From assembly GCA_036489395.1 (NCBI GenBank), contig DASXFW010000404.1, positions 13,943 through 77,942 on the forward strand: a DNA stretch of 64,000 bases. The letters run 5' to 3'. This stretch comes from JASHVB01 sp036489395 (GTDB taxonomy: Bacteria > Pseudomonadota > Alphaproteobacteria > Acetobacterales > Acetobacteraceae). Position 1 is the first letter of the stretch. Each line of letters starts with the position of its first letter. The notes below the pieces were generated by a model. That model saw only the letters and a list, made by a program, of their open reading frames with translations, was not told where the DNA came from and did no database searches. This document shows positions 57,798-64,000 of the stretch, piece by piece. The position numbers and the translations under genes were made by a program.

Positions 57798-59048
57798 ATG
57801 CGGTACTCCTGGCTTACGGTCCTGACGGAAGCGTTACGTGGCCAGACCGGCTGGCAGCCGGCCTGGCGGGATGCGACGCCACGCGATGCGTACGACGTGG
57901 TGATCGTCGGGGGCGGCGGGCACGGGCTGGCGACCGCGTATTACCTCGCGAAGGAGCACGGCATCAGCAACGTGGCGGTGCTGGAGAAGGGTTATATCGG
58001 CTCGGGCAATGCGGGGCGGAACACGACGATCATCCGCTCGAACTACCTGCTGCCGGGGAATGAAGCGTTCTACGAATGGTCGATGAAGCTCTGGGAGGGC
58101 CTGGAGCAGGATCTGAATTATAATGCGATGGTGAGTCAGCGGGGGGTGCTGAATTTGTATCACTCCGACGGGCAGCGCGACGCATTCGCCCGGCGCGGTA
58201 ATTCGATGCGGCTGCACGGGGCGGATGCGGAACTGCTGGATGCCGATGCAGTACGGCACATGGTGCCGTATCTGGATTTTGTCAATGCGCGCTTTCCAAT
58301 TCGCGGCGGGCTGCTGCAACGGCGTGGCGGCACGGCGCGGCACGATGCCGTCGTGTGGGGATATGCGCGCGCGGCGGACCAGCGCGGCGTCGATATCGTG
58401 CAGAACTGCGAGGTCACCGGCCTGCGCATCGAGAGCGGGCGGATCACCGGGCTGGACACGAGCCGTGGGTTCATCCGCGCCGGCAAGGTCGGCATCGCAG
58501 TGGCCGGCAATTCGTCGCGCGTCGCGGCGATGGCGGGGATGCGGCTGCCGATCGAAAGCCACGTGCTGCAGGCGTTCGTGTCGGAGGGCGTGAAGCCGCT
58601 GATCGATACGGTGGTGACGTTCGGCGCGGGGCATTTCTACATCAGCCAGTCGGACAAGGGCGGCCTGGTGTTCGGCGGGGATATCGACGGCTACAATTCC
58701 TATGCGCAGCGCGGCAGTTTTCCGGCGATGGCGGACGTGATGGAAAGCGCGATGGCGCTGATGCCGATGCTCGGCCGCCTGCGCGTGCTGCGGCAATGGG
58801 GCGGCATCATGGACATGAGCATGGACGGCTCGCCGATCATCGACCGCACGCCGGTCGATGGGCTCTATCTGAATGCAGGCTGGTGCTATGGCGGCTTCAA
58901 GGCGACACCGGCGAGCGGGTGGTGCTTTGCCTGGACGATCGCGAAGGAGCATGCGCATGCGCTGAACGCAAAGCTGCGGCTGGACCGGTTCCGCAGCGGC
59001 GCGATGCTGGATGAAAAGGGCGCCGGCCCGCAACCGAATCTGCACTGA
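57798..59048 (+). CDS. soxB: Sarcosine oxidase beta subunit
   Basis: A 416-residue FAD/FMN-binding subunit of heterotetrameric sarcosine oxidase, which oxidises N-methylglycine to glycine and transfers the methyl carbon to tetrahydrofolate. The dinucleotide motif is 'VVIVGGGGHGLATAYYLA', followed by 'GNAGRNTTIIRSNYL', both diagnostic. AGGA precedes ATG 57798. It heads the operon soxB-soxD-soxA-soxG and is divergent from an amino-acid-type ABC importer. Confidence 0.95.
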   Translation: MRYSWLTVLTEALRGQTGWQPAWRDATPRDAYDVVIVGGGGHGLATAYYLAKEHGISNVAVLEKGYIGSGNAGRNTTIIRSNYLLPGNEAFYEWSMKLWEGLEQDLNYNAMVSQRGVLNLYHSDGQRDAFARRGNSMRLHGADAELLDADAVRHMVPYLDFVNARFPIRGGLLQRRGGTARHDAVVWGYARAADQRGVDIVQNCEVTGLRIESGRITGLDTSRGFIRAGKVGIAVAGNSSRVAAMAGMRLPIESHVLQAFVSEGVKPLIDTVVTFGAGHFYISQSDKGGLVFGGDIDGYNSYAQRGSFPAMADVMESAMALMPMLGRLRVLRQWGGIMDMSMDGSPIIDRTPVDGLYLNAGWCYGGFKATPASGWCFAWTIAKEHAHALNAKLRLDRFRSGAMLDEKGAGPQPNLH

Positions 59049-59055
59049 ACCGACG

Positions 59056-59310
59056 ATGCGCATTCCCTGTCCGTATTGCGGCCCACGCGGCAACGAGGAG
59101 TTCGTGTTCCTCGGCGGTGTCGGTCCGGCGCGTCCGGATGGCGACGATGCGGATGCCTGGCACGATTATGTGTATCTGCGCGAGAACGTTGCGGGTGCGC
59201 ATCGCGAATACTGGCAGCACACGCACGGCTGCCGCGCGTGGCTGGTCGTGACGCGCGATACGCGATCGCACGCCGTGCTGGGGGCCGAGCCGGCGGAGAA
59301 GCGGGAATGA
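59056..59310 (+). CDS. soxD: Sarcosine oxidase delta subunit
   Basis: An 84-residue zinc-binding subunit. The start 'MRIPCPYCGPRGNEEFVFLG' carries the conserved CPYCG knuckle, and 'HTHGCRAWLVVTRDT' supplies the remaining ligands. Length and sequence are typical. It begins 7 bp after soxB. A family I palindrome separates it from soxA. Confidence 0.95.
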   Translation: MRIPCPYCGPRGNEEFVFLGGVGPARPDGDDADAWHDYVYLRENVAGAHREYWQHTHGCRAWLVVTRDTRSHAVLGAEPAEKRE

Positions 59311-59334
59311 GGGCGGACGTGGGAATGTATAGTT

Positions 59335-59441
59335 CTCCCCCTGCCCTTGAGGAAGGGGGTTGGGGGGAGGGGTGCGTTCAGGCACCGACCGCGGATGTAC
59401 GCACCCCTCCCCCTACCCCCTCCCTCAAGGGGAGGGGGGAG
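59335..59441. repeat. Family I inverted repeat, copy D, within the sox operon
   Basis: The left arm (59335 to about 59377) and right arm (about 59400-59441) correspond to the copy A arms with a few changes. It lies between soxD and soxA. The end of the right arm, 'GGGGAGGGGGGAG', is positioned about 8 nt before the soxA ATG and so doubles as its ribosome-binding site. Confidence 0.9.
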
Positions 59442-59449
59442 TATTTACC

Positions 59450-62386
59450 ATGAGCCGCCTTCCCGCCGGCGGGCTGATCGATCGCGCCAGCCCCCTGCCC
59501 TTCACTTTCGACGGCGTCCGCCTCGAAGGTTGCGCCGGCGATACGCTCGCGTCCGCGCTGCTGGCGAACGGGGTGCGGCTGGTTGGCCGCAGTTTCAAGT
59601 ACCACCGCCCGCGCGGCATCCTGACCGCCGGCTCCGACGAACCGAACGCGTTGGTGGAGCTGCGCGGCGGCGCGCGGCGCGAGCCCAACACGCGCGCCAC
59701 CACCGTCGAGTTGTTTGCCGGCCTGACGGCGGCCAGTCAGAACCGCTTTCCCTCGCTGCGTTACGACCTGGCGGCGATCAACGGCCTGCTGTCGCCGGTG
59801 TTCTCGGCCGGCTTCTACTATAAGACCTTCATGTGGCCGGCGAAGGCGTGGGAGCGGCTGTACGAGCCGATCATTCGTCGCGCCGCCGGCCTCGGCCGCG
59901 CCAGCTTCGCGCCGGACCCCGACATTTACGAACATGCGCATCTCCACTGCGACGTGCTGGTGATCGGCGGCGGTCCCGCCGGCATTGCCGCCACGCTGGC
60001 CGCCGCACGCTCCGGCGCGCGCGTGGTGCTGTGCGAGGAAGATGCGTGGCTCGGCGGCCGCCTGCTGTCGGACCAGGAAACCATCGACGGCAAGCCGGCC
60101 GCGGCGTGGCTCGCCGATGCGCAGGAAGCCATGCCGGGCTTTCCGGAGCTGCGCGTGCTGCGCCGCACGACGGTGACCACTGCTTACGACCACGGCAGCT
60201 ACCTGGCGCTGGAACGGATCGCCGACCACAAGCCGCAGCCGGCGCCGGGCGAGCCGCGTCAGCGCGTCTGGCACATCGCCACCCGCGCCGCCGTGCTGGC
60301 CGCCGGCGCGTTGGAACGCCCGATGGTGTTCCCCGGCAACGACCGTCCGGGTGTGATGCTGGCCTCGGCGGTGCGCAGCTACATCAATCGTTTCGCCGTG
60401 CGACCGGGCCGCCGCATGGTATTGCTGACGGCCAGCGACGATGGCTGGCGCACGGCGGCCGACGCGGCGCGGGCCGGCATCGCGATCGCCGCCGTCGTCG
60501 ATGCGCGCGACCAGCCGGCGTCGCGTATCGTGGACGCCCCGGTGTTCGCCGGCGGGCAGGTCGCCGGAACCGAGGGCGGCAGCAGCCTGCAATGCGTATT
60601 CATTACCGACGCCACCGGACAGCGCCACCGCATCGACGCGGACCTGCTGGCGGTCGCCGGCGGATGGAATCCGACGCTGCACCTGGCCTGCCACCTCGGC
60701 GCAAGGCCGGCCTGGAACGCCGGCCTCGCCGCGTTCGTGCCCGACGTCACGCCACCGGGCATGCTGGTCGCCGGGGCCGCCGCCGGACGCCTCGGCCTGG
60801 CAGATGCGCTGGCCGACGGTGCGCGCCTGGGCGCCGAGGCGGCCCGCGCCGCGGGCTTCGAACCGCGCGACCTCCCCGGTCCATACGTCGAACCGGAGAC
60901 CGTGCGGCAGTCGCTGGTCGTGGACATACCGCACGGCGGCAAGGCGTTCGTCGATTTCCAGAACGACGTCACCGCCGGCGATGTCGCGCTGGCGGCGCGC
61001 GAGGGCTACCGCTCGGTGGAGCACCTGAAGCGCTACACCACGCTCGGCATGGCGACGGATCAGGGCAAGACGGCCAACGTCAACGGCCTGGCGATCATGG
61101 CGGCGCTGACCGGCGCATCGATCGGCGAGACCGGCACCACGGTGTACCGCCCGCCGTTCGTTCCGGTGGCGATCGGGGCGCTGGCCGGCCCGCATCGCGG
61201 CCGCGACTTCCGCCCGTTCCGCCTGACCCCGGCGCACCGGTGGGCGGAAAGCGTCGGCGCCGTGTTCTCCGAGGTGGGGCCGTGGCTGCGCGCGCAGCAC
61301 TACCCGCAAGCGGGCGAAACGAGCTGGCTGCAATCCGCCTGTCGGGAGGCGCTGGCGGTACGCCACGCGGTCGGCGTCTGCGATGTCTCCACGCTCGGCA
61401 AGATCGAGGTGTTCGGCCCGGACGCTGGGGTTTTGCTCGACCGTCTCTACACCAACACGATGTCCACGCTGGCGGTCGGGCGCGCGCGCTATGGGCTGAT
61501 GCTGCGCGAGGACGGCCTGGTGATGGACGACGGCACCGTGGTGCGCCTGGCACCGGAGCATTTCGTGCTGACCACCACGACGGCCAATGCCGCCGGCGTG
61601 CTGCGGCACATGGAATTCTGCCGCCAGGTGCTGTGGCCGGAACTCGATGCCGAAGTGCTGGACGTCAGCGATCAGTGGGCGCAATTCGCCATCGCCGGTC
61701 CACTGTCGCGTGACGTGGTGCAGGCGCTCGCGGCGCCCGGACAGGACTTTTCCAACGCGGCGTTCCCGCATCTGGCGGCCGCCCCCCTGCGACTAACCGG
61801 CGGTCAGGACGGCCGGCTGTTCCGCGTCTCGTTCTCGGGCGAGCTGGCCTACGAGCTCGCGGTGCCGGCGACGGATGCGGAGCCGGTGCTGCGGCGGGTG
61901 CTGGACACGGGCGCGGTGCCCTATGGCACCGAGGCGCTGGCCATGCTGCGGGTGGAGAAGGGCCATGTGGCCGGCGGCGAACTCAACGGCCAGACCACCG
62001 CGCGCGATCTCGGGCTGGAGCGCATGCTGTCGCGGCGGAAGGACTTCATCGGCCGCGTGCTGGCACAGCGTCCGGCCTTGCTGGCACCGGATCGGCCGAG
62101 CCTGGTCGGCGTGCGTCCGGTCGATCGCAAGATGCGGCTGGCGTCCGGCGGGCATTTCCTGGCGATCGGCGCACCGGCGGACGCCGCGCATGATCTGGGT
62201 TGGGTCAGCTCGGCGGTGTTCTCGCCCACACTGGGGCATTCGATCGGGCTGGGTTTTCTCGCCGGGGGACTGAGCCGCGCCGGCCAGTCGGTCCGCGCCT
62301 ATGATCCGGTGCGGGGCGCGGACGTGGAGGTGGAAATCGTGCATCCCTGCTTCGTCGATCCGCAAGGAGCTCGGCTGCGTGTCTGA
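59450..62386 (+). CDS. soxA: Sarcosine oxidase alpha subunit
   Basis: A 978-residue subunit with three parts: an N-terminal ferredoxin-like domain ('VRLEGCAGDTLASALLANGV', 'SFKYHRPRGI'), a dinucleotide-binding region ('VLVIGGGPAGIAATLAAA') and a C-terminal GcvT-like folate domain ('GVCDVSTLGKIEVFGPDAGV', 'EALAMLRVEKGHVAGGE'). It carries NAD and the tetrahydrofolate site of the complex. ATG 59450 is used because the upstream extension would translate the repeat. It overlaps the start of soxG by 8 bp. Confidence 0.95.
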   Translation: MSRLPAGGLIDRASPLPFTFDGVRLEGCAGDTLASALLANGVRLVGRSFKYHRPRGILTAGSDEPNALVELRGGARREPNTRATTVELFAGLTAASQNRFPSLRYDLAAINGLLSPVFSAGFYYKTFMWPAKAWERLYEPIIRRAAGLGRASFAPDPDIYEHAHLHCDVLVIGGGPAGIAATLAAARSGARVVLCEEDAWLGGRLLSDQETIDGKPAAAWLADAQEAMPGFPELRVLRRTTVTTAYDHGSYLALERIADHKPQPAPGEPRQRVWHIATRAAVLAAGALERPMVFPGNDRPGVMLASAVRSYINRFAVRPGRRMVLLTASDDGWRTAADAARAGIAIAAVVDARDQPASRIVDAPVFAGGQVAGTEGGSSLQCVFITDATGQRHRIDADLLAVAGGWNPTLHLACHLGARPAWNAGLAAFVPDVTPPGMLVAGAAAGRLGLADALADGARLGAEAARAAGFEPRDLPGPYVEPETVRQSLVVDIPHGGKAFVDFQNDVTAGDVALAAREGYRSVEHLKRYTTLGMATDQGKTANVNGLAIMAALTGASIGETGTTVYRPPFVPVAIGALAGPHRGRDFRPFRLTPAHRWAESVGAVFSEVGPWLRAQHYPQAGETSWLQSACREALAVRHAVGVCDVSTLGKIEVFGPDAGVLLDRLYTNTMSTLAVGRARYGLMLREDGLVMDDGTVVRLAPEHFVLTTTTANAAGVLRHMEFCRQVLWPELDAEVLDVSDQWAQFAIAGPLSRDVVQALAAPGQDFSNAAFPHLAAAPLRLTGGQDGRLFRVSFSGELAYELAVPATDAEPVLRRVLDTGAVPYGTEALAMLRVEKGHVAGGELNGQTTARDLGLERMLSRRKDFIGRVLAQRPALLAPDRPSLVGVRPVDRKMRLASGGHFLAIGAPADAAHDLGWVSSAVFSPTLGHSIGLGFLAGGLSRAGQSVRAYDPVRGADVEVEIVHPCFVDPQGARLRV

Positions 62387-62876
62387 TGTGGTCGTCACGG
62401 AACGTCGGGACTTGTCGTTGGCGATGATTCTGGTCCGCCGCGGCACGCTTGCGGCCGTGGAAGATGCGATGCGGGGGCGCTACGGACTGGAGCTGCCGGC
62501 CGCGGGCCGTTGCACGACGGGCGGCGGCGTCACGTTGCTGTGGCACGGCCCGGACCGCTTCCTTGCCATGCGGGATGGCGGGGATGCGACGCTGGCAAGC
62601 GAGCTTGCGTCCGCGTTCGTCGCCGCAGCGTATGTGGTCGAGGCGTCCGCGTCGCGGCTGGTTCTTGCGGTATCGGGCACCGGAGCCGGTGAGGCGCTGA
62701 GCCGGCACCTGCCGATCGATCTGCATCCGCGCGTCTTCACCCCCGGCAGCGTCGCGCTGACGCGTTCGGCGCATATCGATGTGCTGGTGTGGCGAGAAGC
62801 TGACGCGCCCTGCTTCGGCCTGGCCTGTGCGTCGAGTTACCGCGACAGCTTCCGGCGGAGCCTTTCACTGCGCTGA
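62379..62876 (+). CDS. soxG: Sarcosine oxidase gamma subunit
   Basis: A 165-residue subunit. The GTG at 62379 lies inside the end of soxA, with AGGAG at 62364-62368 about 10 nt upstream. 'LELPAAGRCTTGGGVTLLWH', 'GPDRFLAMRDGG' and 'SYRDSFRRSL' fit the SoxG family. It completes the BDAG operon. The next ~550 bp contain no gene that I can support. Confidence 0.9.
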   Translation: MSDVVVTERRDLSLAMILVRRGTLAAVEDAMRGRYGLELPAAGRCTTGGGVTLLWHGPDRFLAMRDGGDATLASELASAFVAAAYVVEASASRLVLAVSGTGAGEALSRHLPIDLHPRVFTPGSVALTRSAHIDVLVWREADAPCFGLACASSYRDSFRRSLSLR

Positions 62877-63145
62877 TGCGGCGTCGATGCGAGTGGCAGC
62901 GTGCGTTCCGCAATACGCGGTGTCGGAAACATTGACCCGTGCGCCTGCGTGTCATGGCCTGGCTTGGCCCGGCGACCCACGTCCGCGATGCATGGGACAG
63001 AAGGAAAGTCGTGGGTGGCCGGAGGCTGTTCTCGGGCGGGCTTTCGGCGCAACCCGTGCGCCGGCCATGACACGAAGCGTCAGCCTCAAGCGCCACTGAT
63101 AATACCGCGTGCCGAAAAGAGCGACGTACGCTCCGATGTCCATCC

Positions 63146-63190
63146 CGTCATGCCGACCACCGGGCACTTGACCCGGTGGTCGGCATGACG
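63146..63190. repeat. Family III perfect inverted repeat
   Basis: 'CGTCATGCCGACCACCGGG' (63146-63164) and its exact reverse complement (63172-63190) flank the 7-nt loop CACTTGA. A partial second copy with the same core and loop lies at 63267-63300. Confidence 0.95.
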
Positions 63191-63250
63191 ACATTATGCG
63201 ACCGTGCGTCAATTGCAGCGATTATTCGTCAACAGTGCCGAAGGCGTGGA

Positions 63251-63300
63251 TGCCGACCGGAGCCTGCCACCGGGCACTTGACCCGGTGGTCGGCATGACG
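63251..63300. repeat. Family III repeat, imperfect second copy
   Basis: The core 'CCACCGGG-CACTTGA-CCCGGTGG' (63267-63289) and right arm continue as in the first copy. The left arm is broken by an 8-nt insertion (GGAGCCTG) between 'ATGCCGACC' and 'CCACCGGG'. Confidence 0.8.
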
Positions 63301-63426
63301 GTGGGGGCGTGGGCCGAAGAGTCAGCCATTTCGGCACGTGGTATAATGCGGCTGACAGCTCATTCCGTGATCGTTCGGGTGGCACGAATCAGGACGGCGG
63401 GGCCAGCCATGCTGTGGCCCCGTGCG

Positions 63427-63972
63427 TCATGCGTAATAAGATTGGTAGCGCGAGACGGCAGGCGGACCGGTCGGCGGTCCGGTGCCGGGATGAGCGAACG
63501 TTCGCCGCAACGGCACAGGTAACAGTGCATGCGCGGGAAGTGCGGGCGCCAATCTGCGCCGAGCACGACGGATTTTCGCGGCGGAAATCGGTGCGGGCGC
63601 CGGTGCGTTTGGCGCGACTGCGGTATCCGGGCCGATCGGGCCAGGGGCAATGCCGAGTGCTTCTTCAAGCTGCGACCACAGGGACGGGCCGCCGTCGCAC
63701 TGCTGCAACCTGGCCAGCAATGCCTTGAGCACGTGGGGAAGTTCCTTGAGTTCCGGCGCGGCGGCACGGCCACGACGCGTGCAAGCGATCGCGTCGTCTG
63801 GCTGGTTGGCGATCGGGGCGGCCGGCGGTTGTGCGGAATCCTGCGGCTGGGCCGGCCGGGCGGCTGCCTTCGAGGCCAGCCGGCGGGCGCGGCGCTGCTG
63901 CATGGACTGGGAATGCTCGAGCAGGAACAGGATGAGCAGGGCGATGAGGTAGGCGGCCCATTCCGGCATCAT
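63427..63972 (-). CDS. Hypothetical single-TM protein
   Basis: A 181-residue frame starting at 63972 with one N-terminal membrane anchor ('WAAYLIALLILFLLEHSQSM'), then an Ala/Arg/Pro-rich region and a helical segment ('LPHVLKALLARLQQCDGGPS'). The last ~60 residues look less protein-like, so the true end or frame is uncertain. There is no clear ribosome site. I do not recognise a family. The gene is close to the right edge, so its upstream context is missing. Confidence 0.4.
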   Translation of the reverse strand: MMPEWAAYLIALLILFLLEHSQSMQQRRARRLASKAAARPAQPQDSAQPPAAPIANQPDDAIACTRRGRAAAPELKELPHVLKALLARLQQCDGGPSLWSQLEEALGIAPGPIGPDTAVAPNAPAPAPISAAKIRRARRRLAPALPAHALLPVPLRRTFAHPGTGPPTGPPAVSRYQSYYA

Positions 63973-64000
63973 GTCGGGCGAATCCGGGTCTGCCCGATCT

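Larger units (their letters stand above)
62877..63426. other. Palindrome-rich intergenic region
   Basis: About 550 bp without a credible gene. It holds a ~125-bp imperfect palindrome (62949-63073, outer arms 'GTGTCATGGCC' and 'GGCCATGACAC'), a perfect 19-bp hairpin (63146-63190) and a related imperfect one near 63251-63300. The short open frames in it have no protein-like composition or ribosome sites. Confidence 0.7.

Noticed and set aside
63650..63952. 100-codon plus-strand frame at the right end
   Set aside because: Ser/Arg/Cys-rich with no ribosome site; the minus-strand frame has a plausible TM anchor.

Overview
The window is GC-rich DNA from a Gram-negative bacterium. RND efflux, a lipoprotein outer-membrane factor, the haemagglutinin/CHAT pair, lone CoxL-like and PaaE-like genes, a DUF29 gene and several families of intergenic palindromes fit an alphaproteobacterium. 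Acetobacteraceae is my best guess; this is inference from gene content, since no rRNA or other marker gene is present. I saw no tRNA or rRNA genes, no CRISPR array and no transposase.

Layout. (1) 2-14499: the 3' part of a giant, highly repetitive filamentous-haemagglutinin-type exoprotein, followed 5 bp later by a lipoprotein CHAT (caspase-like) protease. (2) 14663-21189: a TetR regulator with a palindromic operator/promoter, then a complete tripartite RND pump (outer-membrane factor, membrane fusion protein, RND pump). (3) 21367-31097: mostly single-gene units: a stand-alone receiver domain, small hypotheticals, DUF2889, an FtsB/DivIC-like protein, a PhyH-like protein, a GST, a YjbQ protein, a PaaE-like reductase, an L-gulonate-dehydrogenase-like enzyme and an orphan form II CoxL-like molybdenum hydroxylase. 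(4) 31297-36514: a conflict/defence-like patch with DUF29, a DUF4062-STAND NTPase whose 3' half was replaced by a ~1.6 kb low-GC module, the stranded TPR-like tail of the old gene, and a convergent MazF/PemK-Phd toxin-antitoxin pair. (5) 36559-49190: an SDR, a double retropepsin-like protease, an F420-type LLM oxidoreductase, a dipeptide-type ABC importer (fused ATPases, two permeases, divergent binding protein), an amidohydrolase, a CocE-type hydrolase and a ThuA-like protein.

(6) 49351-57576 is a nine-gene leftward cluster: polar-amino-acid-type ABC importer (binding protein, two permeases, ATPase), then an NtaA/SnaA-type LLM monooxygenase, a TauD-family Fe/2-oxoglutarate dioxygenase, an amidohydrolase, an SDR-fold protein that has lost its catalytic residues, and an HD protein whose ligand pattern resembles the diiron oxygenases PhnZ/TmpB/MIOX. 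Together they read as an uptake-plus-oxidation pathway for an unidentified small molecule. (7) 57798-62876: divergent from it, a complete heterotetrameric sarcosine oxidase operon soxB-soxD-soxA-soxG. (8) 62877-64000: palindrome-rich intergenic DNA and a small single-TM hypothetical.

The strongest candidates for something undescribed are the module-swapped STAND gene (31881-35521) and the TauD + HD-oxygenase-like + LLM catabolic cluster (49351-57576). At least three families of palindromes punctuate the window, and one copy appears to supply the ribosome-binding site of soxA.
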